Shown here: one piece after another, positions 9,946 to 18,764 of the stretch
How positions within the stretch are numbered: position 1 is the stretch's first letter
How the letters are laid out: each line of letters starts with the position of its first letter
Source: Botryosphaeria dothidea
Lineage: Eukaryota; Ascomycota; Dothideomycetes; Botryosphaeriales; Botryosphaeriaceae
Assembly: GCA_011503125.2 (NCBI GenBank)
Contig: WWBZ02000009.1
Span: 620,001-684,000 of the forward strand
Direction: 5' to 3'
DNA length: 64,000 nucleotides
The notes under the pieces: model-generated
What the model saw: only the letters and a program-made list of their open reading frames with translations
Told to the model about the DNA's origin: nothing
Database searches by the model: none
Position numbers and translations under genes: made by a program

Positions 9946-12900
9946 ATGATTCCCTTAGGAGTCTTCGGCTATTCCACGGATCCCACGTCGGGCCCGTCGC
10001 CGACTTCTGCAAATCAGCCTTTTCTGCCCTGGAAGAGGCCCAGGTCTCCCAAATTTCCTGACCAGAGGGAACGCAAGCCTTCCGCAAGCTCTCAATCCTC
10101 AGCTGGTCGCACCAATTCCGAGTCTTCTGGCCCCTCTAAATCATCTTCGCAAACCTCTTGTCCCTCTCCGGTTCCTGCTGGTCCAGTCGCCCGCCCAAAG
10201 CACATTCCGATCATCATTCCCCGTTATGTTCCCATAGAGCTCCCCGACAGCCCGCGCAAATCTTTCGAAAGTCCATCCACCAAGACTCCCGCCAGCTCAA
10301 TCCCCGATTTCCCTTTACCAGGTCCAAAGCTATCCGCAGATCCCCTTCCGTCCAGGCCGAGGCATGTTGCTATCGTGATCCCATCTTGGGCGCAGCCAGT
10401 TCAAACTCTACCCGATTCTCCTCTCCAGACTCCACGCGACTGTCTCTCTCCGCTATCCCAAGGATCCGCGAAAGGCGAGGCCATTTCTCCTCTTCGAATT
10501 CCCTCCAAGCGATCTCCAGACACCAGTGTCACCAACACCATGGACTCTAACGCATCTCAACCTTCTCCGTCACAGCCGTTTCCGGACCAGCCGTTTCGGA
10601 ATAATTCCAGCGCTTTCCTCACCCGGAGTGTAAACAGCAGTACTACCAGTTTGTCGAAAATGGCCAGGGAGGAAGATGCAGGGCCCTCATCAGCAGCCAG
10701 AACGCCAGGTTTGTCCACAGGCACTCCATCCATGATGACGGCCGGCCTGGGAACTCCATCTCAATCCACCTCCGGGTTGTCAGGTCTGGTCTGCAATGTT
10801 CACAGGACAACTGGCCGCGAACCTCACCCGCTAGTCGGTGCGACTACCACGATCCTCGGCGATAAGCTCTACGTATTCGGGGGTAGGAGATTATCAAGGA
10901 CCAGGCCGCAACTCACGAACGATCTTTACGAGTTAGACCTTGTTCGCAGACACTGGACAAAATTACAAACTCAGGGTGACATTCCGCCACCTCGGTACTT
11001 TCACAGTGTCTGTGCGCTCGGCGACACCAAGCTTGTCTGCTACGGTGGTATGTCCCCTGCAGTCCTTCCCAACGGCCAGCCGACTGCTCCCAACCAGGCC
11101 AATTCGCAGGGTGACTCTCCGGAAGTAGTTGTCATGTCGGATATTCATATCTACGACGTGAACACGCGCATGTGGATGAAGATCGACACTTCCGATTCCC
11201 CGCAGGGGCGTTATGCGCACTGCGCCGCCATCCTTCCTTCTTCGGCCGTTTTCGCATCGACTAACGCCACCCTCTCCGCTATCCAGCATAACCCTGCCTC
11301 TGCGAACCAACCGAATTCCGGAAGCATAGGCATTGACTTGGACGGGACAGGCGGCGCAGAAATGGTGGTCGTTGGCGGACAGGACAGCGCGAACCACTAC
11401 ATTGAACAGATCAGCGTTTTCAACTTGCGAAGCCTAAAGTGGATTGCAACAAATACACTAGGCCGCAGTTGTGGCGCGTATCGAAGTGTGGTCGCACCGC
11501 TTACGACAATGCCTGCATCGGCAATCGGAGCTGGCGGAAGGAAGGGCGAGATCCCGTCCGACGACGACCAGGATCCCGACAATCCTCAGAGCGGATCTTC
11601 GATGCTGATTTACTCAAACTACAACTTCTTGGATGTCAAACTCGAGCTTCAGATTAGATTACCAGATGGAACTCTGACGGAGAAGCCGATGAACGGCACA
11701 TTTTCGCCTCCAGGCCTTCGATTCCCCAATGGCGGTGTTATTGCAAACCATTTTGTCGTTAGCGGTACCTTTTTAACCTCGTCCAAGCAAGAGTATGCTT
11801 TATGGGCGTTGGATTTGCGGAACCTTACTTGGAGTCGAATCGATGCCGGAGGTAGCATTTTCAGCCAGGGAAGCTGGAACCGTGGAGTATTATGGAGCAG
11901 GCGCAACACTTTTGTTATCTTGGGTAACCGTAAGAGGAGCCTGGTTGAAGACTATAACCACAGGAGGATTAACTTTTCGAACATCTGCATGGTGGAGTTG
12001 GAAGCCTTTGGATTATACGACAACCCTTGGCGGACGTCTCCTACATCTGGGTATATGTCCGTAAGCTCGCCGGGGATGATTCAGAATGCGTCGGATTTGG
12101 CAAGCGGAGGACGTTCACTTTCGCCGGCTGCTGAAGAGTTGGGTTCAATGGCTTTAGGCCTGCGGGAACTTGCCGACATGGAATTCTTGGCTATTGGCGG
12201 CGAGCGCATTCCTATTAACTCACATCTCGTGGCCAAGCGATGGGGTCCTTACTTCAATCAATTGCTTCGCGAAGGAGCATTTGCCTCGGATCCTAGCTCA
12301 TCAGATGCCGCCACACTAAGGCCTTCAACTGGTTCTCACGCATGGCGTAACTCGAGTATTACCATCACACCGAGCATCAGGACAACAAGTACTACTCTTA
12401 CCGTGACGCCGACCATCGGTAGCGCGTCCACGGTCACACCTTTTGACCCTCCGAATGCGGACAATCCGAACCCAACATCCCGTCCGCGCACTCTCTACCT
12501 CCCGCATACTCATCTCACTCTCCAGGCTCTGGCTCACTATCTTTACACTTCCGCTCTTCCCCCACCGAACTCGAATCTATGCACACCGCAGATTTTGTGC
12601 TCGCTACTCCAATTGGCGCGCCCTTACCGTATCGACGGACTCCTTGAAGCTGTCATCGAACGCCTACATCTTCGTCTCGACGGCCGCAACACGGCCGCCA
12701 TCTTCAACGCCGCGGCCATGGCAGCTGGAGGCGGCGATGCCGTGACCTTCTTCAACGGCACGACCGCAGGGCTTCCATCCGCAGAGAAGTTGGCCAAGGT
12801 ACAATCCGAACACGCGGACGGTCTCGGCGGCGGGCTGCACACGTCCGCATCGTCGGCGAGCCTGGCGTCCAGCTTCGCATCAACCCAGCGCACCGGCAGC

Positions 12901-13296
12901 GTGGCGCAAGGCGCCGACTCGGGCGTCGACGACCACCTCAAGCAGCTGCGCCTCAACACGGACGTGTCCAGCTCGGTCTCGCTGGCCGACGACGAGCAGA
13001 GCGTGCGCAGCGCCTCGACCGAGACCAGCCAGTCCGAGATTGGCAGCGTGGCCGGCGGCGGTCCCGGCGAGCGCGAAGTCTGGGCCGGCGAGATCAGCGC
13101 GGTTGTCGGATTGCAGAAGAGGGGCCTGCGTGGCCTGATGGAGGGTCGTAGGATTAGAGAGATGGGCAGGGGTGGTGGTGGGGGTAGGGAGGGCTCGAGC
13201 ATCGGTACCGGGTTGCCGAGTGCGGCAGAGGAGACGGTGCCGGGTTCCGGAAGAGTGGGGTTGGGGATTGCGCCGGAGAGGGGACTTGTCGGTTAG
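9946..13296 (+). CDS. ral2: Kelch-repeat and BTB-like protein, Ral2-like
   Basis: A large (about 1116 residue) single-frame protein. Residues 1-280 are Ser/Pro-rich and disordered. A Kelch beta-propeller follows at about 290-700, with blades such as TTTILGDKLYVFGGRRLS, NDLYELDLVRRHWTKL, PPPRYFHSVCALGDTKLVCYGG and GRYAHCAAILPSS. A BTB-like fold starts near 740 (MEFLAIGGERIPINSHLVAK), is interrupted by about 70 Ser/Thr-rich residues, and resumes at about 847 (TLYLPHTHLTLQALAHYLYT, then LLQLARPYRIDGLLEAVIERL). The C-terminal 190 residues are low complexity. Kelch followed by BTB is the architecture of S. pombe Ral2, which promotes Ras1 activation in mating and cell polarity; assignment to this family is from layout and remembered family features, not a search. 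The ATG at 9946 is the first in the frame, but short upstream exons cannot be excluded. Confidence 0.72.
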   Translation: MIPLGVFGYSTDPTSGPSPTSANQPFLPWKRPRSPKFPDQRERKPSASSQSSAGRTNSESSGPSKSSSQTSCPSPVPAGPVARPKHIPIIIPRYVPIELPDSPRKSFESPSTKTPASSIPDFPLPGPKLSADPLPSRPRHVAIVIPSWAQPVQTLPDSPLQTPRDCLSPLSQGSAKGEAISPLRIPSKRSPDTSVTNTMDSNASQPSPSQPFPDQPFRNNSSAFLTRSVNSSTTSLSKMAREEDAGPSSAARTPGLSTGTPSMMTAGLGTPSQSTSGLSGLVCNVHRTTGREPHPLVGATTTILGDKLYVFGGRRLSRTRPQLTNDLYELDLVRRHWTKLQTQGDIPPPRYFHSVCALGDTKLVCYGGMSPAVLPNGQPTAPNQANSQGDSPEVVVMSDIHIYDVNTRMWMKIDTSDSPQGRYAHCAAILPSSAVFASTNATLSAIQHNPASANQPNSGSIGIDLDGTGGAEMVVVGGQDSANHYIEQISVFNLRSLKWIATNTLGRSCGAYRSVVAPLTTMPASAIGAGGRKGEIPSDDDQDPDNPQSGSSMLIYSNYNFLDVKLELQIRLPDGTLTEKPMNGTFSPPGLRFPNGGVIANHFVVSGTFLTSSKQEYALWALDLRNLTWSRIDAGGSIFSQGSWNRGVLWSRRNTFVILGNRKRSLVEDYNHRRINFSNICMVELEAFGLYDNPWRTSPTSGYMSVSSPGMIQNASDLASGGRSLSPAAEELGSMALGLRELADMEFLAIGGERIPINSHLVAKRWGPYFNQLLREGAFASDPSSSDAATLRPSTGSHAWRNSSITITPSIRTTSTTLTVTPTIGSASTVTPFDPPNADNPNPTSRPRTLYLPHTHLTLQALAHYLYTSALPPPNSNLCTPQILCSLLQLARPYRIDGLLEAVIERLHLRLDGRNTAAIFNAAAMAAGGGDAVTFFNGTTAGLPSAEKLAKVQSEHADGLGGGLHTSASSASLASSFASTQRTGSVAQGADSGVDDHLKQLRLNTDVSSSVSLADDEQSVRSASTETSQSEIGSVAGGGPGEREVWAGEISAVVGLQKRGLRGLMEGRRIREMGRGGGGGREGSSIGTGLPSAAEETVPGSGRVGLGIAPERGLVG

Positions 13297-13902
13297 AGAG
13301 AAAGGGTAGGAGGAATTGCGTGCAGGAGATTTGGTGTTGAAGAATTGGGGGTTTTTTTTTTCTTGTTCTTTTCTCTTGGGGAATTGGACACGGGTGCATT
13401 TGGGACTGGCGATGTTTTTTGTTTGTTTTTAGAGATTGGATATCAACCATCGTTGGGGACACTTGTCTTTTTTCTCTTGTACGTCTTTCTTTCTTGTTAC
13501 TTTTTTGGAGAGCACGCTTGGATACCGAACACTTTTGTTTGGAAAGTGGTTGGCATTCGTTTCTCTTGCTGTTTTTTCTTGACTATCCGCTGGTGGAGGG
13601 GTTCTATGCTGTTGATCTTTCATGAGGTTTAGCAATATATCAAGAAGGCGCCTTCTTTTGTCTTTCTCTTTCTCTCCTCGCCTCATTCTTTGATGTTAGG
13701 GTTCCCTGGAAGTGGGCTTCTTATCACGATGATGCGTACGTTTCACGATTGTCCGAATCTTGAGGCCTCTTCATAGAGAGGAAAGTGTAGGTACGTGATT
13801 CACGGGAACCAATATCTCAACTTGAACTTCACCGCTGACTCAAGTGTATCTTTGCCGTTGGGCCATCCTTTCTCGCTCAATCATGTCTTCTTTTTTTTTT
13901 TA
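13297..13902. other. Intergenic, T-rich 3' flank
   Basis: Strongly T-rich on the plus strand (runs at 13351-13361, 13415-13430 and 13890-13900), consistent with the 3' UTR of the Kelch gene followed by the 3' flank of the minus-strand small gene. No ORF with support. Confidence 0.45.
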
Positions 13903-14133
13903 TCAGTATATCTCCCGCCCGTCCCTGCCGTACCGCCGCACGCTGCTTCTGCTGCCGCGCTCGTCGCCCGGCCGCCGCGTGCTCGTGCGCACCGTCGTGA
14001 TGCCGTCGGGTCCGGTGCGGCGCGTTTCGCTGTGGTGGTAGGATTCCCTGTCAGAAGAGTCGTGGTAGCTATAGCTGTTGTCGTAGGAGCTGGAGCGGAA
14101 GTGAGGGGTGAAGAGGCGGAGGAGGTTGAGCAT
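13903..14133 (-). CDS. Small hypothetical protein A of a local paralogue group
   Basis: About 76 residues if translation starts at the ATG at 14133 (context ACCACCATG). The frame is open with another ATG at 14238, giving 111 residues. I prefer 14133 because the related gene at 15376-16008 has its matching ATG at the same place relative to the shared module (TTM in both frames). The first dozen residues are weakly hydrophobic (MLNLLRLF), followed by Ser/Tyr-rich sequence, then a module: SETRRTGPDGITTVRTST, and RRYGRDGREIY at the stop. The module matches QSTPEGTTVRTTT and RHYDLYGREV in the paralogue. No known domain is recognised. A lineage-specific family in a gene-poor block is the best description; function unknown. 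Confidence 0.5.
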   Translation of the reverse strand: MLNLLRLFTPHFRSSSYDNSYSYHDSSDRESYHHSETRRTGPDGITTVRTSTRRPGDERGSRSSVRRYGRDGREIY

Positions 14134-14533
14134 GGTGGTTGCTGGTTGTTTGTTTGGGTCGTGTGGGTTGCTTGCGGATGTTGCGAGGATGATGAGAGTT
14201 TGGGGTTTGGAAGTTGGGTTGTTAGGGGTATTTTTCAATGGCGGTATGGTGCTGGTTAGGCGAATGTTGGTATGAGGGGGCTTTTCGTGAAGCTCTGTGT
14301 GCTTGTCTTTGTTATGGGAGGATGGTGATTGTGGCTTTTTGCTGGGGGCATGTCTGTTCGGTGGGCTGGCTCGTGGCTGTTATTGCGCGATTTGTCTATT
14401 TGTTGTCAATACAATGCAGGAAGTTTCAAAGTACTGCTGACATCGTGGGGACATTCATAATAGCTTATGTGTTTGTAGCATAATAGCTTGCTAAATGGGT
14501 AATGGCTATGTGAAAAAAGAAAGAGAAAACAGA

Positions 14534-14776
14534 TCATGCCGTCACACACTCCGGCACCTGCAGATTGCCACGACTGCCACGGTTGGCCTGTCCAGCTCTC
14601 ACCCGCTTATTTCCGTTGTGTTGAGTGGCGGTAACTGTTGGCCTTCCTGGCTCGTTGTTTGTCATCTGTATGGTTATGCTACCGTCGGGCGTTTGAGAAA
14701 TATTTCCCTGGAAGTTGCCTTGGATGCTGACGTTACCGTCATCTTGGCGTATAATCAGATTATTGGCAGGACTCAT
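14534..14776 (-). CDS. Small hypothetical protein C of a local paralogue group
   Basis: An 80-residue ORF from ATG 14776 to a stop at 14534. The pattern DGNVSIQGNFQGN, TPDGSITIQM, EPGRPTVTATQHNG aligns in order with DGSRIHGQTYRK, TPEGTTVRTT, LGEPAVEETRHYDLYG of the larger neighbour at 15376-16008: Asp-Gly, Ile-x-Gly, Thr-Pro-(Asp/Glu)-Gly, Gly-x-Pro-x-Val and Thr-x-His fall at matching spacings. There is no signal peptide or membrane span. Same strand as its neighbours, with about 400 and 320 bp spacers. Function unknown; it may be a diverged or degenerating copy. Confidence 0.42.
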   Translation of the reverse strand: MSPANNLIIRQDDGNVSIQGNFQGNISQTPDGSITIQMTNNEPGRPTVTATQHNGNKRVRAGQANRGSRGNLQVPECVTA

Positions 14777-15093
14777 ATTCTCGACGGGTGAATATGTATC
14801 TTCAGTTAACTCTTATTAATGAAACTGGGTGGTCTGGGGAAATTGTGGTGAGGGAGTGCTTTGGGCGAGTATCCGCGGGATTTTTGTAGTCGTGCAAGTG
14901 CCTCTGTCTGAAAGATCATATCAGTCCTTCGGATTCTTTTTTTTTTTTTAGCACATGCCTAGGGCATTCTGGTCATTTGCAGCTATGATGCTGGTTTATG
15001 TTGGCTGTTCGGTGGACCCGAGTGAGCGGCTCGATCAGTCGTCAGCAGCGAATAAAGCAGAGGATCCAGTCTCCAACGCGTCGGAGGGCCAAC

Positions 15094-15375
15094 TTAGTGA
15101 TGGTGACCACAGCCACACCCACCGGGGTCATGTTGATGGCTTTGATCTTGTATGTGATCGCTGAACATCTTTTTCTGTCCACTGTGAGATCCGCTGCTCC
15201 CGCTGCTGCTGGAAACAGGTTGCGAGGTAGAGCCTTGTCGCCCAGAGAACGGGTTTCCTCGCCGGCGCAGACCATTTCCGCGCTGTTGGAGGTTGGAGAG
15301 CTGTGCTGCACTGGCACTCAAGGGGTCTTTCGCCTTGCGGCTTTTCTGGGTGCTTGTCCGGAAGAGTGGTGGAGG
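15094..15375 (-). pseudogene. In-frame continuation of protein B beyond a single TAA
   Basis: Directly downstream of the TAA at 15376-15378 and in exactly the same frame (282 bp from stop to stop), 93 sense codons follow and end at TAA 15094-15096. The text is Ser/Gly/Gln-rich (SASAAQLSNLQQRGNG, SSSSGSSGSHSGQKK) and ends SHQHDPGGCGCGHHH, echoing the CGCG plus His end of the upstream ORF. The first ATG in this stretch is at about 15168, so most of it cannot start on its own. It may be a C-terminus cut off by a nonsense mutation, a stop-codon readthrough extension, or a spliced exon whose donor I could not identify. No GT..AG pair that I tried removes the stop and keeps frame. Confidence 0.4.
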
Positions 15376-16008
15376 TTATGCCCGGTGATGATCGTGATCG
15401 TGGCCATGGGAGCCACAACCGCAGTGATCATGGCTGGGTTGGTCATGATCGGAGTGGTTATGGCTGCGCTCTTGATTTACAGAGCTTTTACGGTCAAAAT
15501 TTTCATGATTCAAGCTGCTTTGACCAGAATGATCGCGGCTTGTATGATTGCTTGAATGCCCCGAGTGGTCCTGGCCGCAACACCCTCCTACACTGCCACC
15601 CGCATGGTCTGCACAGGAACCACTTCCGCGGCTCCCATGTTGCTCTCCACTATTCTCTTCCGCTTCATGACTCCGCGCTCCAATGGTCCGGGAAATTCCT
15701 CTCTCGACCCTCCCCAACGAAGGTGCCGTCCGCAATTGCCGCTGCTGGCCCCCACCTGTTCCGTTCTGTCGGCGGCGGTTGCCGTCACCGTCTCCGAGCA
15801 GCAGCACTTCACGGCCATATAGATCGTAGTGCCGCGTCTCCTCCACTGCCGGCTCTCCAAGTTTCTGCGTCGTGGTGCGGACGGTGGTGCCCTCGGGTGT
15901 GCTCTGGGTTTCTTTGCGGTAGGTCTGGCCGTGGATGCGGCTGCCATCCTGGCTGCTCCAGGTGCATGATGATGTGATTGTGTTGGAGAACTCGATGTGA
16001 TTCTGCAT
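15376..16008 (-). CDS. Hypothetical protein B with shared module and His/Cys-rich tail
   Basis: About 210 residues from ATG 16008 (an upstream in-frame ATG at 16065 would add 19). The N-terminal third holds the local module: SSQDGSRIHGQTYRKET, STPEGTTVRTTTQKLGEP, RHYDLYGREVLLLG. The middle is Gly/Gln/Arg-rich. The last 75 residues are extremely His/Ser/Asp-rich and end in HDHCGCGSHGHDHDHH, which resembles metal-binding loops of zinc transporters and chaperones by composition only. The frame ends at TAA 15376-15378 but continues open for 93 more codons to 15094, ending in another Cys/His tail (see next entry). No membrane span is seen, so it is not itself a transporter. Function unknown; zinc, nickel or copper binding is a guess from the tail. 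Confidence 0.5.
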   Translation of the reverse strand: MQNHIEFSNTITSSCTWSSQDGSRIHGQTYRKETQSTPEGTTVRTTTQKLGEPAVEETRHYDLYGREVLLLGDGDGNRRRQNGTGGGQQRQLRTAPSLGRVERGISRTIGARSHEAEENSGEQHGSRGSGSCADHAGGSVGGCCGQDHSGHSSNHTSRDHSGQSSLNHENFDRKSSVNQERSHNHSDHDQPSHDHCGCGSHGHDHDHHRA

Positions 16009-16065
16009 GGTTGTAGAGGCAGACTTGTTTGCAAGAAACGTGTTGCTGGTACAGAGGAGGGGCAA

Positions 16066-16327
16066 TGGGTGTGTCTTGATGTCTTTGAGCGTTCAGAGAA
16101 GATGTGGTGTAGGCTACTCAAGAAGAGGGAAATGTTCCACGGTGGTGAATTGGAGTTCTTTGGGCTTCCTTGAATCTATAGCTAATGCGATGTATTGCAT
16201 TGCGCATGTGTTGACAATTCTACATCAGAAGCGTTCTGTGCCACTCACTTGACACTGCGCGTCACGGGTTTTTCGGGGTGTCTTGGTCTATAATACAAAG
16301 AATGCTCGCGACTCCTGAGAGCATGGC

Positions 16328-16363
<36 letters not shown>

Positions 16364-16712
16364 AATTGACAAGGTATTGTAACCCGAGACCAGATCTTCC
16401 ATTTTTTTCTCACGGGAGTCCTTGTAGAGGATCTCATTTAGGTTAGATTTGTTTGCGTGAGAAAGAAATGCAAATAAATTCGAGCTCTGTCGCACAGTGC
16501 CGTAGCATCTTACTTGCGTGGACCAATCATTTTAATTTCGCTCTCCGTCAATTGTTGGACAAGTGTGCTGTCAAAGAAACAGCTTAAATAATACAGCTCA
16601 GTGCCATGCCTCCCCTCAATTATCCACAACATTCCATTCACCATTTCGATACACTTATTTCTCTAATTATTCTTCCTCTCACATTGAAAGGCGCTTTCAC
16701 TAAAATCCGACG
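16066..16712. other. Intergenic region with TC microsatellite
   Basis: Between the small minus-strand gene B and the small plus-strand membrane gene, so probably a divergent promoter region. It contains a (TC)n tract and an AT-rich, pyrimidine-rich leader at 16600-16712. No other gene is supported. Confidence 0.45.
16333..16361. repeat. (TC)n microsatellite
   Basis: About 14 uninterrupted TC units. Read on the minus strand it gives the Glu-Arg repeat that creates a spurious ORF here. Confidence 0.9.
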
Positions 16713-16988
16713 ATGAGAAAATATTTCAGCCGCGAGAATGGCGAGTACCGCCAGGTATTCAGTAGCCGGTGCGGCAGCATCTTCTATACTTACCATGGTG
16801 GCGACTATCTTCTCTTCGGGCTCTATGTCCTACTGATCGTACTCTCGGCGCTTCTCTTCTACATATATCGCTTGGGGAAGAGAGTCAAACAGCTGGAGCG
16901 GCAGATAGCTGGCATTCGGCAGGAGTTTCCGGAATTTTACTGTTGGGTGCGGCGGAATCTGGACCAGAGGACTGTTTCACGCAAGTGA
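16713..16988 (+). CDS. Small single-pass membrane protein with coiled-coil segment
   Basis: 91 residues starting at ATG 16713 after a long pyrimidine-rich leader. Residues about 32-53 (LLFGLYVLLIVLSALLFYIY) form one clear transmembrane helix. It is followed by a basic, heptad-like stretch RLGKRVKQLERQIAGI, suggesting a short cytosolic coiled coil under the positive-inside rule. The N-terminus is Arg/Tyr-rich without a cleavable signal. No homologue is recognised. It sits next to the small paralogue group at 13.9-16.1 kb but does not share its module. Single-exon short ORFs of this kind can be spurious; the clean helix, basic flank and leader favour a real gene. Confidence 0.45.
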   Translation: MRKYFSRENGEYRQVFSSRCGSIFYTYHGGDYLLFGLYVLLIVLSALLFYIYRLGKRVKQLERQIAGIRQEFPEFYCWVRRNLDQRTVSRK

Positions 16989-18017
16989 GAAATCGATGGC
17001 AAAGCCTTGGTATCCAAAGGGACGGTGAAGGGTTCTGGTTGTTGTTCTATTGTTCACCTCTCATTGGAGTCACAACCGGATCCTTTCGATTATCAATTCG
17101 CAGTATGAGTGTATTGCTACATGAGTGATTGATCGACGTCTCTGCAGACGGTCATCTCCACACTTTAAGTTCCCGCATGCTCGGTCTTGGTCTTTGGATT
17201 CGTGTCTACCTCAATCTTTTTCTCCTGAGTAGTAAATTTTTGAGCCTCGACCCAGCAATTTGGGCATTCGCGGTGAACACGTCGGCCCTCCGTTCTCGCT
17301 CCGCCAGGCTCATGCTTCTGAGCGCCGCATTTCCGGGCCCTGCTAGTGGTGTGCGTGCAGTTGTACATACCTGACATTCACGGTGGTGCAGGTGCATGGA
17401 ATGAAGGCCCTGCTGCTCTCTCCGAAATTCGCTTTCCCCTGCCCAACGAAGTCAGAGCCACGTCCAATCTTGCTTTTGCCTCCTATGTTTAATCTTTGCA
17501 TAATAGTTTTTTGAATTGATATGGCGTGGTGTGGGAAGTATGACTGCAGTCGTCTGCTGTAGGTGAGGGTACTGGTTGCACTAAGTGGTGGTAAGGCAGT
17601 TTCCTGAAGGAAATTACCGCTGGAATTTGCTTGTTATATGGCCAGCTCTACGGTCATATTCATGTGCAATAGAGGGAAGGTTCAAGGTCAGACAAGTGGT
17701 GATAATCGATAAATCTAAGTATTGGAGCTACTAAGAGCGTTGCAAGAAGCCTCGAGGGCCTCAATTCCATGTCAAGCAAATGTAAAGATCTTCTGCTCCA
17801 TTGCAATGTCTTGGTATTACGCTTCTTCTGAATAAATGAGGCTGCTGAGCGTTTCTACTGAGCAGAGGTAGTCAAATGCAGACATGTCGAATGATAGGCT
17901 CAAACGTCCCTTCAACTGAAATCAGCCGGTCTCGAATACAAAGGACCACCAGTCAACCACACGTTATTCCTTGGTAGAAACAACGGATCTGGTGCTTTTT
18001 AAAGACAGAATAATGAA
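16989..18017. other. Intergenic region, 1 kb
   Basis: AT-richer than the window average. Only short open frames without motifs. It forms the right part of the gene-poor block between the Kelch gene and the acidic hypothetical protein. No repeat or RNA gene recognised. Confidence 0.4.
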
Positions 18018-18764
18018 TCAGTAAAAATCAGGATCAAGGATCTGACTCTGTCTCTGTACCGTAGCCTCACGCGCATCCCTGAGCCTGTCACTCTCTTCCG
18101 CCTCCCTCCTGCTTCGCTCCTCAAGCAGGACATTGACATCTTGCATCATCTCCTCCTGACCATCCGCATAAAGCCACGCACCCGCATCCCTAATGGCCTC
18201 CTTCGCCAGCGTCCTCAGTGCCTTTGACGAGCTCCTACAGTCCACCGCTCCCGTCTGGGCAACGCGGCGGCGAAGCTTCCTACCCCTCTTCCGTGGCTCT
18301 TGTTCTCGTGCCTCGTCAGCGTCTCCAGACTTTTCAGACATTCCGTCTTTTCTCTCTCCACTGATTGAAAAGTCCTTGATGGCAGCTTTGACGTTTTCCG
18401 CCAAGCTCGTCTCATCATCACTCCCACCGCCGCCTTTCTCCTCCTCCTTGTCCGTCTCCATCTCCTCCTTCGATTCTTCATCTTCTTCTTCCCACCACCA
18501 CCCCACTAGAATTGCCGTGTATGCCATGATCTCCTCGTGGAAACCGCCCTTCGTCACCAACCGCGACAGCAGCACGACTTCAAACTCCTCGTCTCCTCTC
18601 CCATCATCCTTGTCATCGCCGCCAGGCCCCGATGATGCGTACGGTGGACAAGGTCGACTGTACACGACGCGCGCATTCCCGAGTATCTGCTGGCGCAGAT
18701 ACGATTCCAAGGGGCCGTCGTGCTGGGTGAAGAAGGCGTCGATGTGGCGTCCTGTGGCGTCCAT
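18018..18764 (-). CDS. Hypothetical protein, acidic/basic charged
   Basis: 248 residues if started at ATG 18764 (MDATGRHIDAFFTQHDGPL). The frame is open for a further 58 codons upstream, but that stretch contains the presumed TATA box and leader, so the later ATG is preferred. The N-terminal 95 residues look folded (ESYLRQQILGNARVVYSRP, FEVVLLSRLVTKGGFHEEIMAYTAILVGWWW). Then come an acidic run of Glu/Asp, a basic cluster (RKRGRKLRRRVAQ) that could serve as a nuclear localisation signal, and a helical Glu/Arg-rich C-terminus. No known domain recognised and no introns. Compatible with a nuclear protein, but this is inference from charge pattern only. Confidence 0.6.
   Translation of the reverse strand: MDATGRHIDAFFTQHDGPLESYLRQQILGNARVVYSRPCPPYASSGPGGDDKDDGRGDEEFEVVLLSRLVTKGGFHEEIMAYTAILVGWWWEEEDEESKEEMETDKEEEKGGGGSDDETSLAENVKAAIKDFSISGERKDGMSEKSGDADEAREQEPRKRGRKLRRRVAQTGAVDCRSSSKALRTLAKEAIRDAGAWLYADGQEEMMQDVNVLLEERSRREAEESDRLRDAREATVQRQSQILDPDFY

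Noticed and set aside
14998..15977. Plus-strand ORFs (185 and 224 codons) over the small-gene block
   Set aside because: They overlap gene B and its continuation on the opposite strand. The minus-strand frame shares a module with its neighbours, the plus-strand frames share nothing.
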